Below are positions 33,677 through 43,141 of a stretch of 64,000 nucleotides of DNA, piece by piece. The stretch is from Tenacibaculum sp. M341. Its GTDB lineage: Bacteria > Bacteroidota > Bacteroidia > Flavobacteriales > Flavobacteriaceae. The translations under genes were made by a program, and so were the position numbers. The notes below the pieces were generated by a model. That model was not told where the DNA came from. It worked only from the letters and a program-made list of their open reading frames with translations, and did no database searches. The first letter of the stretch is position 1; each line of letters begins with the position of its first letter. The DNA lies in NCBI RefSeq assembly GCF_004337695.1, contig NZ_SJXJ01000017.1, positions 27,837-91,836 of the forward strand. The letters are read 5' to 3'.

Positions 33677-34801
33677 ATGGCAAAACAAGATTATTACGAA
33701 GTATTAGGAGTAACTAAATCTGCAAGCGCAGCTGAGATAAAGAAAGCATATCGTAAGATGGCTATTAAGTATCATCCTGACAAAAATCCAGATGATAAAG
33801 AGGCAGAAGAAAAATTTAAACTTTGTGCAGAGGCTTACGAAGTATTAAGTGACGATAATAAGAAAGCTCGCTACGATCAATTTGGACATGCAGCTTTTGA
33901 AGGCGGTCAAGGTGGATTTGGCGGTGGCGGTATGAATATGGATGACATATTTAGCCAGTTTGGAGATATTTTTGGAGGTGCTTTTGGTGGCGGCTTTGGA
34001 GGTTTCGGTGGCGGAGGTCAACGACAAGCTAGAGTAAAAGGAAGTAATCTTCGTATTCGTGTAAAGTTAACATTAGCTGATATTGCAAATGGTGTAGAGA
34101 AAAAAGTAAAAGTTCGTCGTAAAGTTCAGGCTGACGGAGTTACTTATAAAACTTGTACTACTTGTAATGGATCTGGTCAGCAGATGAGAGTTACAAACAC
34201 AATACTAGGTAGAATGCAAACAGCTACTACTTGTAGTACTTGTCACGGAGCTGGTCAAATAATAGACAAGAAGCCGTCAGGTGCAGATGCACAAGGTATG
34301 ACTGTTAAAGAAGAAACGGTTTCAATAAATATACCTGAAGGAGTAGTTGAAGGAGTTCAATTAAAAGTAGGAGGTAAGGGTAATGAAGCACCTGGTAAAA
34401 ACTCTATTCCAGGAGATTTATTAGTTGTTATAGAAGAAGTACCTCACGAAACATTAAAAAGAGAGGGTAGTAATATTCACTACGATTTATATGTAAGTTT
34501 TTCTGAGGCTGTCTTAGGAGCTTCTAAGGAAGTAGATACGGTAACAGGAAAAGTAAAAATTAAAATAGATCCAGGAACACAATCTGGAAAAATTTTAAGA
34601 TTAAAAGGAAAAGGATTACCAAGTATTGAAAGATATGGTAGTGGAGATTTCTTAATACATATAAATGTGTGGACACCACAAGAACTAACCAAAGATCAGC
34701 GTAAGTTTTTTGAGTCTATGATGAAAGATGAAAATTTTTCACCAAACCCTCAAAAATCAGATAAGTCGTTTTTTGATAAAGTAAAAGATATGTTTTCTTA
34801 A
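33677..34801 (+). CDS. dnaJ: Chaperone DnaJ with a reduced zinc-binding domain
   Basis: Co-chaperone of DnaK. 374 aa from ATG 33677 ([20 protein letters not shown]); a TTG three codons earlier is ignored. The J domain has YHPDKNPDD, followed by a Gly/Phe-rich stretch (residues ~75-117). The central region has only two CxxCxGxG units (CTTCNGSG and CSTCHGAG) instead of the usual four, so one zinc site rather than two. C-terminal substrate-binding domains follow ([16 protein letters not shown]). Second gene of the grpE unit; terminator downstream. Confidence 0.95.
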   Translation: MAKQDYYEVLGVTKSASAAEIKKAYRKMAIKYHPDKNPDDKEAEEKFKLCAEAYEVLSDDNKKARYDQFGHAAFEGGQGGFGGGGMNMDDIFSQFGDIFGGAFGGGFGGFGGGGQRQARVKGSNLRIRVKLTLADIANGVEKKVKVRRKVQADGVTYKTCTTCNGSGQQMRVTNTILGRMQTATTCSTCHGAGQIIDKKPSGADAQGMTVKEETVSINIPEGVVEGVQLKVGGKGNEAPGKNSIPGDLLVVIEEVPHETLKREGSNIHYDLYVSFSEAVLGASKEVDTVTGKVKIKIDPGTQSGKILRLKGKGLPSIERYGSGDFLIHINVWTPQELTKDQRKFFESMMKDENFSPNPQKSDKSFFDKVKDMFS

Positions 34802-34825
34802 TAGAAAGTATAAATCAATATAAAG

Positions 34826-34864
34826 ACCACCTCAAGAGTTGAAGATTCTTGAGGTGGTTTTTGT
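34826..34864 (+). terminator. Intrinsic terminator of grpE-dnaJ
   Basis: ACCACCTCAAGA pairs perfectly with TCTTGAGGTGGT across a 9-nt loop, followed by TTTTTG. Confidence 0.92.
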
Positions 34865-35008
34865 TTGTAGAAACATTAAATAGTGATAAAACCAATGTTG
34901 TCAATGCTTTAGTTAAATTTGTGTGATATTTAAGTTGTTGTAAATTAAATAATTATGTTTCTGTATGGTGAAAAAGTCTGTTTTTTCATGAAAAAAGTAT
35001 AATATTTT

Positions 35009-35039
35009 TTTGTGTAAATATAAATATGTTGTATATTTG
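35009..35039 (+). promoter_or_regulatory. Consensus housekeeping promoter
   Basis: TTTG at 35009-35012, 19-bp spacer, TATATTTG at 35032-35039: the best -33/-7 match in the window (TTTG-N19-TAnnTTTG). It points at the two-hairpin element at 35045-35118. Confidence 0.65.
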
Positions 35040-35044
35040 TAGTG

Positions 35045-35118
35045 TCTAGGAGACGTTCTAGACACTTTTTCTTTTTCATAGCAATTTTCCCACTCAATTT
35101 TTTGAGTGGGTTTTTTTT
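35045..35118 (+). ncRNA. Candidate short RNA with two consecutive terminator hairpins
   Basis: Directly after a consensus promoter come AGTGTCTAG/CTAGACACT (9 bp, loop 35050-35057) followed by TTTTTCTTTTT, then CCCACTCAA/TTGAGTGGG followed by eight T. A transcript of about 25 or 75 nt is predicted, with no coding frame. The left arm of hairpin 1 begins 4-5 nt before the predicted start, so the first hairpin may act partly at the DNA level. Not assigned to any known RNA family. Confidence 0.45.
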
Positions 35119-35147
35119 ATGAAAGAAATTGTTTAAAATATAAATAT

Positions 35148-35453
35148 AAGCAGATCAGTCTTATCGCTATTTTGTGTATGCAAAGTAGAGGAAAGTCCGG
35201 ACACCACAGAGTAAGCATAGCGGATAACATCCGTCCAGTGTAAACTGAGGACAAGTGCAACAGAAAGAATGTACAGGTAATGCTGTAGTGAAATCAGGTA
35301 AACTCTATGCGGTGCAATGCCACGTATATTAGAGCTCGAGTGCTACTCGCACGATTCTAAGGGGTAGGCAGATTGATTCTAATAGTAATATTAGAACTAG
35401 ATAAATGATAAGAACTTTTGAAGTTACAGAATCCGGCTTATTGGTCTGCTTTT
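35148..35453 (+). ncRNA. rnpB: RNase P RNA (class A)
   Basis: Catalytic RNA that matures tRNA 5' ends. The universal core is present: GAGGAAAGTCCGGACACC near 35188, the ACAGAAAGAA segment near 35258, GGTAAACTC near 35299 and ACAGAATCCGGCTTATTGGT near 35426. P1 closes with AAGCAGATCA at 35148 against TGGTCTGCTT at about 35442. About 306 nt, a normal length for Bacteroidetes. A coding-looking frame from 35418 overlaps its 3' end and is not a gene. Confidence 0.95.
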
Positions 35454-35876
35454 CTTTTTAAAACCTTATTTAGAATTAATTTAAAGAACAAATTAATAAA
35501 AAAGACATCTTTAAATTATCATTTTAATAAAAAAGAGGCTTTCAATTATGATTTTATTACTAAAACGTTTTCGTTAATTCATTTTTTTAGAGATTTTTTA
35601 TTAATACGGTTATTCTGTTGTTTATTTTTTAAATAGTAGGTAAAATTGTACTTTTGTTCACCAAACAAAAACAATACATTACTTTGTTAGGATGAATTTT
35701 ACATACAAGTTGTTTTATAAAAGAATTCCCTATAAAGTAAACATATAAAAAATAGGTATTGCAAGTTGGTAGTTTAACTAAAAACATTGTAATAATTAAT
35801 TCGGGTATAATAGGAAAAAGACGTTAAAAATGACTATTTCTGAACTAACCTTTAACAATTGAAAAGACTTCTATAT
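35454..35876. other. 423-bp intergenic region between rnpB and acnB
   Basis: AT-rich with no credible gene. A TAnnTTTG box (TACTTTTG, 35649-35656) could start the acnB message and would give a long leader of ~215 nt. No hairpin strong enough to call was seen. An 18-codon frame near 35692 is too short to support. Confidence 0.4.
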
Positions 35877-38654
35877 ATGAGCATTTACGTAGATTACATT
35901 GAGGAGATTGAAGAAAGAAAAAAATTAGGACTTCACCCTAAGCCGATTGATGGAGCAGAGCTATTAAGCGAAATTATTAAGCAAATTAAAGATGTAAATA
36001 ATGAAAACAGAGAAGATTCTCTAAAGTTTTTTATTTATAATGCTTTACCAGGTACTACTAGTGCTGCTGGTGTAAAAGCTAAATTTTTAAAAGAAATAAT
36101 TTTAGGAGAATCTGTTGTAGCAGAAATTACTCCAGCTTTTGCTTTTGAACAATTGTCACACATGAAGGGAGGACCTTCTGTAGAGGTTCTTTTAGATTTA
36201 GCCTTAGGTGCAGATGCTTCTATAGCAGCTGAAGCAGCTAAAGTTCTTAAAACTCAAGTGTTTTTATACGAAGCAGATACAGAGCGTTTAGAAAAAGCAA
36301 TGAAATCTGGAAGCGCTATTGCTAAGGAGATTATAGAAAGTTATGCAAATGCAGAATTTTTCACAAAGTTACCAGAGATAGATGAGAAGATAGAAGTTGT
36401 AACTTATGTAGCTGGAGTTGGAGATATTTCTACTGATTTACTTTCTCCTGGTGCAGATGCACACTCTAGATCTGATCGTGAATTACATGGTCAATCTATG
36501 TTTGAGCATAATAAAGATATGCAAAATGAATTATTAGCATTACAAAAGCAACACCCAGATAAGCGTGTAATGTTAATTGCAGAAAAAGGAACAATGGGAG
36601 TAGGTTCGTCAAGAATGTCAGGTGTAAATAACGTGGCTTTATGGACAGGTATTCCTTCTAGTCCATATGTACCTTTTATCAATATTGCACCAGTAATTGC
36701 TGGTACTAATGGTATTGCTCCAATTTTCTTAACTACAGTTGGTGTAACAGGAGGTATTGGTATCGATCTTAAAAACTGGGTGAAACAAAAAGATGAAAAT
36801 GGAAATACTATCGTAGATGAAGATGGTGATCCAATTTTAAAAGAAGTTTATTCAGTTAAAACAGGTACAGTTTTAACAATCAATACAAAAGAAAAGAAAT
36901 TATATAACGGAGATACTGAATTAAAAGATATTTCTACTGCGTTAACTCCTCAAAAAATGGAGTTTATTAAAGCTGGAGGTTCTTATGCAGTTGTTTTCGG
37001 TAAAAAATTACAAACTTTCGCATGTAAATCATTAGGTATTGATGTACCTCAAGTATATGCACCTTCTAAAGAAATTTCTATTGAAGGGCAAGGTTTAACT
37101 GCAGTAGAGAAAATTTTCAATAGAAATGCTGTAGGTAATACACCAGGTGTTACTTTACATGCAGGATCAAATACTCGTGTAGAGGTTAATATCGTAGGAT
37201 CTCAAGATACTACTGGTTTAATGACTTCTCAAGAGTTAGAAATGATGGCTGCGACTATTATTTCTCCAATTGTAGATGCTGGTTATCAGTCAGGATGTCA
37301 CACAGCTTCTGTATGGGATGATAAGTCAAAAGCTAACATTCCAAGATTAATGAAGTTTATGAATGACTTCGGTTTAATCACTGGACGTGATCCTAAAGGA
37401 GTTTACCATGCAATGACAGATGTAATTCATAAAGTATTAAATGATATCGCTGTTGATGATTGGGATGTAATTATTGGTGGTGATTCACATACAAGAATGG
37501 CAAAAGGTGTTGCTTTCGGAGCAGATTCTGGAACAGTAGCTTTAGCTTTAGCAACAGGAGAGGCTACTATGCCAATTCCTCAGTCTGTTAAAGTAACATT
37601 CAAAGGAAACATGGTTCCTTACATGGATTTCCGTGATGTAGTACATGCTACACAACAACAAATGTTAGATCAATTTGAAGGAGAAAATGTATTCCAAGGT
37701 AAGATTATTGAAGTACATATTGGAACTTTAACTTCTGATCAAGCATTTACATTTACAGATTGGACTGCTGAAATGAAAGCAAAAGCTTCTATCTGTATTT
37801 CTGAAGATGAAACATTAATTGAATCATTAGTAATTTCAAGAGATCGTATCCAAATTATGATCGATAAAGGAATGGATAATGAAAAGCAAGTATTACAAGG
37901 TTTAGTTGACAAAGCTAACAATCGTATTGCTGAATTAGAGTCTGGAAGCAGACCAGCTTTAAGACCAGATGCTGATGCTAAATATTATGCTGAAGTTGTT
38001 ATTGACTTAGACAAGATTGTTGAGCCAATGATTGCTGATCCAGATGTAAATAATGAAGATGTATCTAAGCGTTATACACACGATAATATTCAACCATTAT
38101 CTTTCTACGGAGGAACTAAAAAAGTTGATTTAGGTTTCGTAGGATCTTGTATGATTCACAAAGGAGATATGAAAATTTTAGCTCAAATGTTAAAGAACAT
38201 TGAAGCACAACAAGGTGAAGTTAAATTCAATGCTCCATTAGTTGTTGCACCTCCAACATATAACATTGTTGACGAGTTAAAAGCAGAAGGTGATTGGGAT
38301 GTTTTAGCTAAGTATTCAGGTTTTGTATTTGACGATGATGCACCAAAAGGAGCAGCACGTACAAAATATGAAAACGTATTATACTTAGAGCGTCCAGGAT
38401 GTAACTTATGTATGGGGAACCAAGAAAAAGCAGAACCAGGAGATACAGTAATGGCTACATCTACACGTTTATTCCAAGGTCGTGTGGTAAGAGATTCTCA
38501 AGAGAAAAAAGGAGAATCTTTATTATCATCAACACCAGTAGTTGTGTTATCTTCAATTTTAGGTAGAACTCCTACTTTAGAAGAGTATCAAGCAGCTGTT
38601 GAAGGTATTGTGTTAACTAAATTTAAGCCATCACAAAAATTATTAGTAGTTTAA
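35877..38654 (+). CDS. acnB: Aconitate hydratase B (aconitase / 2-methylisocitrate dehydratase)
   Basis: Isomerises citrate to isocitrate in the TCA cycle. 925 aa from ATG 35877 (MSIYVDYIEEIEERKKLGLH); an in-frame TTG at 35859 would add six residues. The HEAT-like N-terminal domain (AFAFEQLSHMKGGPSVEVLL), domain with GMGSSRMSGVNN, and the three [4Fe-4S] cysteines are visible: SGCHTASVWDD region, and GCNLCMGNQEKA near residue 840. Full length. It is followed by a terminator and then by a second aconitase of another family. Confidence 0.96.
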   Translation: MSIYVDYIEEIEERKKLGLHPKPIDGAELLSEIIKQIKDVNNENREDSLKFFIYNALPGTTSAAGVKAKFLKEIILGESVVAEITPAFAFEQLSHMKGGPSVEVLLDLALGADASIAAEAAKVLKTQVFLYEADTERLEKAMKSGSAIAKEIIESYANAEFFTKLPEIDEKIEVVTYVAGVGDISTDLLSPGADAHSRSDRELHGQSMFEHNKDMQNELLALQKQHPDKRVMLIAEKGTMGVGSSRMSGVNNVALWTGIPSSPYVPFINIAPVIAGTNGIAPIFLTTVGVTGGIGIDLKNWVKQKDENGNTIVDEDGDPILKEVYSVKTGTVLTINTKEKKLYNGDTELKDISTALTPQKMEFIKAGGSYAVVFGKKLQTFACKSLGIDVPQVYAPSKEISIEGQGLTAVEKIFNRNAVGNTPGVTLHAGSNTRVEVNIVGSQDTTGLMTSQELEMMAATIISPIVDAGYQSGCHTASVWDDKSKANIPRLMKFMNDFGLITGRDPKGVYHAMTDVIHKVLNDIAVDDWDVIIGGDSHTRMAKGVAFGADSGTVALALATGEATMPIPQSVKVTFKGNMVPYMDFRDVVHATQQQMLDQFEGENVFQGKIIEVHIGTLTSDQAFTFTDWTAEMKAKASICISEDETLIESLVISRDRIQIMIDKGMDNEKQVLQGLVDKANNRIAELESGSRPALRPDADAKYYAEVVIDLDKIVEPMIADPDVNNEDVSKRYTHDNIQPLSFYGGTKKVDLGFVGSCMIHKGDMKILAQMLKNIEAQQGEVKFNAPLVVAPPTYNIVDELKAEGDWDVLAKYSGFVFDDDAPKGAARTKYENVLYLERPGCNLCMGNQEKAEPGDTVMATSTRLFQGRVVRDSQEKKGESLLSSTPVVVLSSILGRTPTLEEYQAAVEGIVLTKFKPSQKLLVV

Positions 38655-38673
38655 TTACTAATTGAAATAAATA

Positions 38674-38709
38674 TAAAAAAGCCTGTCTAAATAATTTTAG
38701 ATAGGCTTT
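38674..38709 (+). terminator. Terminator of acnB
   Basis: AAAAAGCCTGTCTAAA pairs with TTTAGATAGGCTTTTT (one G-U) and ends in a T-rich tail. Confidence 0.85.
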
Positions 38710-38786
38710 TTATTTTTAAACCATATTTTGCAAGTAATTCTGTAAGTTCAGGGGCTGATGGTTTTGAAGCTTCTGCTGAAATGATT
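38684..38786 (-). pseudogene. Possible decayed coding fragment
   Basis: On the minus strand a 34-codon open frame without a start (KIISAEASKPSAPELTELLA...) ends in TAG. The composition looks like a protein C-terminus rather than random AT-rich DNA, and a stop codon lies just upstream. I cannot name a family. It overlaps the acnB terminator. The rest of the 336-bp acnB-acn gap shows nothing else. Confidence 0.25.
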
Positions 38787-38990
38787 TTCCTTCATTATTT
38801 AATAATAAACAAATTAGTTATTAAAATAGTTAGAGTTCCATGATATGTAATTTCGAGTGTTTATAAGTGATATTTAAAAATTGTTATAGAAAAAACTTAT
38901 TTGAGATTAATTTAATTAAATAGTAGACTCATTTTTAGCATTGTAATTTTTATTAAATTACGTTGATAAATAAAAAAACAAACAAATACC

Positions 38991-41258
38991 ATGGCTTTCG
39001 ATATTGAAATGATAAAAAAGGTATATGGTAAAATGGTAGAGAAAGTAGATGCTGCTCGCCAAATTACTGGAAAACCTTTAACCTTAGCAGAGAAAATTTT
39101 ATATGCACACTTGTGGGATGGCAAACCAACAACTGCTTACCAAAGAGGTAAAGATTATGTAGATTTTGCACCAGATAGAGTTGCCTGTCAAGATGCAACC
39201 GCTCAGATGGCTTTATTACAGTTTATGCAAGCTGGAAAAACTAAAGTAGCAGTGCCAACAACAGTTCACTGTGATCACTTAATTCAAGCTAAAGAAGGTG
39301 CAGATAAAGATTTACAAAATGCTTTAAACAATAGTAACGAAGTTTTTAATTTTTTAGAGTCTGTATCCGATAAATATGGAATAGGGTTTTGGAAACCAGG
39401 CGCAGGTATTATTCATCAAGTAGTATTAGAAAATTATGCTTTTCCTGGAGGTATGATGATTGGAACAGATTCTCATACAGTAAATGCAGGAGGATTAGGA
39501 ATGGTAGCCATTGGAGTAGGTGGAGCAGATGCTGTGGATGTTATGGCAGGAATGGCTTGGGAATTAAAGTTTCCTAAATTAATAGGAGTGAAGTTAACAG
39601 GTAAATTATCTGGATGGACAGCCCCTAAAGATGTTATATTAAAAGTTGCTGAAATTTTAACTGTAAAAGGAGGAACAGGAGCTATTGTTGAATATTTTGG
39701 TCCTGGTGCAACAGCAATGTCTTGTACTGGTAAAGGTACTATCTGTAACATGGGAGCTGAAATAGGAGCAACTACTTCTACTTTTGGTTATGATGATTCA
39801 ATGGAACGATATTTACGTGCTACAGAAAGAGCAGATGTAGCAGATGCTGCGAATGAAATAAAAGAGTATTTAACAGCAGATGCTGAGGTGTATGCAAATC
39901 CTGAAAAGTATTTCGATCAAGTTATAGAAATCAATTTATCGGAATTAAAACCGTTGTTAAACGGACCTTTTACTCCAGATTTATCTACTGCAGCTGGTAG
40001 TGACATGACAGAGAAGGCAAATGCAAACGATTGGCCTTTAAAAGTAGAATGGGGACTAATAGGTTCTTGTACAAATTCATCTTATGAAGATTTATCTCGT
40101 GCGGCTTCTATCGCTCAACAAGCATTAGACAAAGGTTTAAAAACTAAAGCTGAGTTCGGAATTAATCCTGGTTCTGAACAAGTGCGTTATACCGCAGAGA
40201 GAGACGGAATTTTACAAGTATTTGAAAAATTAGATGCAAAAATATTTACCAATGCATGTGGTCCTTGTATTGGGCAATGGGCACGTTATAAGGATCCGAA
40301 AAATGCACCTAAAAATAGTATTATACATTCTTTTAACAGAAATTTTGCCAAGCGTGCAGATGGTAATCCAAACACACATGCCTTTGTAGCATCACCAGAA
40401 ATGGTAGCTGCAATTGCTATAGCAGGTCGTTTAGATTTTAATCCGTTAACAGATAAGTTAATTAATGAAAATGGAGAAGAAGTATTATTAGATGAGCCAA
40501 CAGGATGGGAATTACCTCCAAAAGGGTTTGAGGTAAAAGAAAATGGATATTTAGCACCATCAGCTGATGGAAGTAATGTTGAGGTAGTGGTAAATCCTGA
40601 TTCAGAACGTTTAGAATTACTAACACCATTTACTCCAATAGGTAATGAAATTAAAGGAGCAAAGTTATTAATTAAGGCTTTTGGTAAGTGTACTACAGAT
40701 CATATATCTATGGCAGGACCATGGTTACGCTACAGAGGACACTTAGATAACATTTCTAATAATTGTTTAATAGGTGCAGTAAATGCTTATAATAAACATA
40801 CCAACTTTGTTAAAAGTCAATTAACAGGAGAGTATGATGCTGTACCAGCCACACAAAGAGCCTATAAGGCAGCAGGAATTCCTACTATTGTAGTTGGTGA
40901 TCATAATTATGGAGAAGGATCTTCGCGTGAGCACGCTGCAATGGAACCACGTCATTTAGGAGTAGTTGCTGTAATTGTAAAATCGTTTGCACGTATTCAT
41001 GAAACGAATTTGAAAAAGCAAGGGATGTTAGGATTAACTTTTACTAATGAAGCTGATTATGATTTAATTCAAGAAGATGATACTTTTAACTTTTTAGATT
41101 TACATGAATTTGCTCCAGGTAAACCTTTAACTATTGAAGTTGTTCATGCCGATGGAAGCAAAGATGAATTTAAAGTGAATCATACATATAACCAAGGGCA
41201 AATTGAATGGTACAATGAAGGTTCGGCTCTAAACTTAATCAAAAAACAAAATTCTTAA
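38991..41258 (+). CDS. Aconitate hydratase, mitochondrial (AcnA/IRP-related) type
   Basis: 755-aa monomeric aconitase. Blocks: [52 protein letters not shown], Fe-S cysteines in [10 protein letters not shown] and [11 protein letters not shown], and the swivel-domain [19 protein letters not shown] with substrate-binding Ser and Arg. Its closest relatives are eukaryotic mitochondrial aconitases rather than AcnB. It lies 336 bp downstream of acnB with its own terminator, so the cell has two non-orthologous aconitases side by side. Confidence 0.95.
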   Translation: MAFDIEMIKKVYGKMVEKVDAARQITGKPLTLAEKILYAHLWDGKPTTAYQRGKDYVDFAPDRVACQDATAQMALLQFMQAGKTKVAVPTTVHCDHLIQAKEGADKDLQNALNNSNEVFNFLESVSDKYGIGFWKPGAGIIHQVVLENYAFPGGMMIGTDSHTVNAGGLGMVAIGVGGADAVDVMAGMAWELKFPKLIGVKLTGKLSGWTAPKDVILKVAEILTVKGGTGAIVEYFGPGATAMSCTGKGTICNMGAEIGATTSTFGYDDSMERYLRATERADVADAANEIKEYLTADAEVYANPEKYFDQVIEINLSELKPLLNGPFTPDLSTAAGSDMTEKANANDWPLKVEWGLIGSCTNSSYEDLSRAASIAQQALDKGLKTKAEFGINPGSEQVRYTAERDGILQVFEKLDAKIFTNACGPCIGQWARYKDPKNAPKNSIIHSFNRNFAKRADGNPNTHAFVASPEMVAAIAIAGRLDFNPLTDKLINENGEEVLLDEPTGWELPPKGFEVKENGYLAPSADGSNVEVVVNPDSERLELLTPFTPIGNEIKGAKLLIKAFGKCTTDHISMAGPWLRYRGHLDNISNNCLIGAVNAYNKHTNFVKSQLTGEYDAVPATQRAYKAAGIPTIVVGDHNYGEGSSREHAAMEPRHLGVVAVIVKSFARIHETNLKKQGMLGLTFTNEADYDLIQEDDTFNFLDLHEFAPGKPLTIEVVHADGSKDEFKVNHTYNQGQIEWYNEGSALNLIKKQNS

Positions 41259-41288
41259 ATAAAATTATCTATTTCACGTACTAAATTT

Positions 41289-41320
41289 TAAACTCCCATA
41301 TTTTTTGGGAGTTTTTTTGT
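41289..41320 (+). terminator. Terminator of the second aconitase
   Basis: AAACTCCCA and TGGGAGTTT around an AT loop, then a run of T. Confidence 0.88.
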
Positions 41321-41363
41321 AGATTTATTAAAATTAATGAACAAAACAAAACTAAATTAAGAG

Positions 41364-42179
41364 ATGAGAAGATTTTTTATAGGAGTATTAGCTATCGCTT
41401 TTTTAGCTACTACAACAAGTTGTGACGATGGAAGAGAACAAGTAATTCCAGAGTCAGGTACACTAAGTTCAAATCCTTTCTTTTTTGTAATTGATGACGG
41501 CGCTGCAGATAATGTATCAGGTATTACTGTAGGAGGTGTACAAGAAGGAAAAAACACTTCTTTTATAATTACAGATGCAGATAAAAACATACTAGGTTTA
41601 CCAAAAACTATGGAAGACTTAGAAAATGAGAATTTTGAAGGTGCAAGTGCTGGTGATTGCTACATTTGGTACATTAGTTATAATGATAGCGTAACAGGTT
41701 TAGATGTAGGAAATAGTATTGAAAGTATTACTGGACTTTTTGATATTTCAAACTCTATAAAAATAGAAAGAGTAAATACTCCAGAAGCAGGAATGTTAAC
41801 TGGTGGACCTTTCACATTTACTGTTGGAGATGGAATGGCTGATACTGTTTCTGGAATTGCAAATTCTTCAACTGCTTTATCAGGTAAAACTGAATCTTAT
41901 TTAATTACAGATGATGCAGGTAAAATTTTAGAAGTAATTAAAGAAGGTGTAGATGCAGACACAGAAGAAGAATTAACAGCTTTAGAGGTGTTAGAGAAAT
42001 TTGACTTTGATGGAGCAGCTCCAGGAGATTGTTTAATCTGGTATATCCGTTATGAAGGAGAGTTAGATGGTTTAGAAAAAGATAAAATGGCTGCCGATAT
42101 TGCTGGGAAAACTAATGATAACGGAGCAGTAATTGGAATCTATGATTTATCTAATTCTATAACAGTAACAAGAAACTAG
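41364..42179 (+). CDS. Lipoprotein with two tandem Bacteroidetes surface modules
   Basis: 271 aa. SPII signal (lipobox TTSC), then two ~115-residue repeats. Repeat 1 has SGTLSSNPFFFVIDDGAADN, GDCYIWYISYND and LFDISNSIKIER; repeat 2 has GMLTGGPFTFTVGDGMADTV, GDCLIWYIRYEG and YDLSNSITVTRN. Each carries one Cys in GDC-IWY. I recognise this module from large cell-surface proteins of flavobacteria, where it occurs in many copies; here it stands alone as a small lipoprotein. Function unknown, possibly a structural or binding module. Confidence 0.6.
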   Translation: MRRFFIGVLAIAFLATTTSCDDGREQVIPESGTLSSNPFFFVIDDGAADNVSGITVGGVQEGKNTSFIITDADKNILGLPKTMEDLENENFEGASAGDCYIWYISYNDSVTGLDVGNSIESITGLFDISNSIKIERVNTPEAGMLTGGPFTFTVGDGMADTVSGIANSSTALSGKTESYLITDDAGKILEVIKEGVDADTEEELTALEVLEKFDFDGAAPGDCLIWYIRYEGELDGLEKDKMAADIAGKTNDNGAVIGIYDLSNSITVTRN

Positions 42180-42202
42180 AATATTCTTATATATTTTGAA
42201 CA

Positions 42203-42240
42203 ACAAAGGTCGGCTTTTTATGAAGTCGACCTTTTGTTTT
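42203..42240. terminator. Bidirectional terminator
   Basis: AAAGGTCG and CGACCTTT stem between convergent genes, third hairpin in the window with an AAGGTCG arm. Confidence 0.75.
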
Positions 42241-42255
42241 ATATGAAATACTATT

Positions 42256-42597
42256 TTAGATGATATCTAAAATACTTTCAGGTGGTCTACCCACAACAGC
42301 TTTTTTACCGTTTACAACTATAGGTCTTTCTATTAGTTTAGGATTTTCAACCATCGCTTTGATAACTTCGGCATCAGATAACTCTTTCCCTTTGAATTGC
42401 TCTTTCCATATTTTCTCATTCTTTCTTACTAAATCTACAGGAGCAATGTTTAAAAGACCAATAATTTCTGATAATTCTTCTTCAGAAAGTAATTCATCTA
42501 AATATTTTACAATGGTAAAATCGGCTTTTTGTTCTTCTAAGATAGCAACTCCCTGACGAGATTTTGAGCATCTTGGATTATGATATATTTGAATCAT
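42256..42597 (-). CDS. arsC: ArsC-family (glutaredoxin-type) reductase
   Basis: 113 aa, thioredoxin fold of the ArsC/Spx family. The active Cys is in HNPRCSKSRQ at residues ~7-16, and the Arg triad region NPKLIERPIVV is near residue 85, both as in glutaredoxin-linked arsenate reductases. No ars operon partners (arsB, arsR) are nearby, so it may have a general redox role. It is followed 1 bp later by another gene on the same strand upstream (42599-43057), suggesting co-transcription. Confidence 0.85.
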   Translation of the reverse strand: MIQIYHNPRCSKSRQGVAILEEQKADFTIVKYLDELLSEEELSEIIGLLNIAPVDLVRKNEKIWKEQFKGKELSDAEVIKAMVENPKLIERPIVVNGKKAVVGRPPESILDII

Positions 42598-42598
42598 T

Positions 42599-43057
42599 TT
42601 ATTTTTGATATTTAGTTTCTTTTATTAAATCTTTTAATCCTTTTTCACTTAAAAAATGACCACTTACAGTAAAGTTTATTTGTTCAATTTCAGATTTAAA
42701 ATTAATAAAGGTAACCTTTGTGTATTTCATACCTAATAATCTCCATAATAGTTCACCTTGAAGTTGAGCATTTCTAATTTTAACTTTTCTCGTGTATGGC
42801 TTGTTTAAATTTAGTTCATTAATAACAATGCCAAAAATATTTCTAACAATTAGTTTGTTGTTAAGAATTTCTATGCAATACTTTAATAAGAACACTGATA
42901 AAAAAGTCAAACTCAAAGAATAAATACAAGCCAAATTAAAACTGATATTAAAAAGTCCTCCAGTAAAACTCTCAAAAAGCAATAGAATAAAAACAAAAAG
43001 GATAAAAATTAAAATTATTCTAAAAATAAAAGCAGGTACATCTTTTTCAAACTTCAT
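42599..43057 (-). CDS. Membrane protein with a possible bacterial PH-like domain
   Basis: 152 aa. Two membrane helices at ~10-28 and ~37-57 are followed by a soluble segment with CIEILNNKLIVRNIFGIVIN and FLSEKGLKDLIKETKY, which looks like the bPH domain layout of small membrane proteins. No firm family. It ends 1 bp before arsC begins. Confidence 0.55.
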   Translation of the reverse strand: MKFEKDVPAFIFRIILIFILFVFILLLFESFTGGLFNISFNLACIYSLSLTFLSVFLLKYCIEILNNKLIVRNIFGIVINELNLNKPYTRKVKIRNAQLQGELLWRLLGMKYTKVTFINFKSEIEQINFTVSGHFLSEKGLKDLIKETKYQK

Positions 43058-43141
43058 TTGAAATTATTTATTTGAATAGTTTCTAACTTCGCACACAGCA
43101 AAAAATATTGATCACCGATAACAGGTAATTGATCACTGAAA

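Noticed and set aside
35418-35636. 72-codon plus-strand frame
   Set aside because: Begins inside the conserved 3' core of RNase P RNA; low-complexity translation.
39389-39751. Short frames on both strands inside the second aconitase
   Set aside because: Embedded in a strongly conserved coding region.
42260-42556. 98-codon plus-strand frame
   Set aside because: Antisense shadow of the ArsC-family gene, which has clear active-site motifs.
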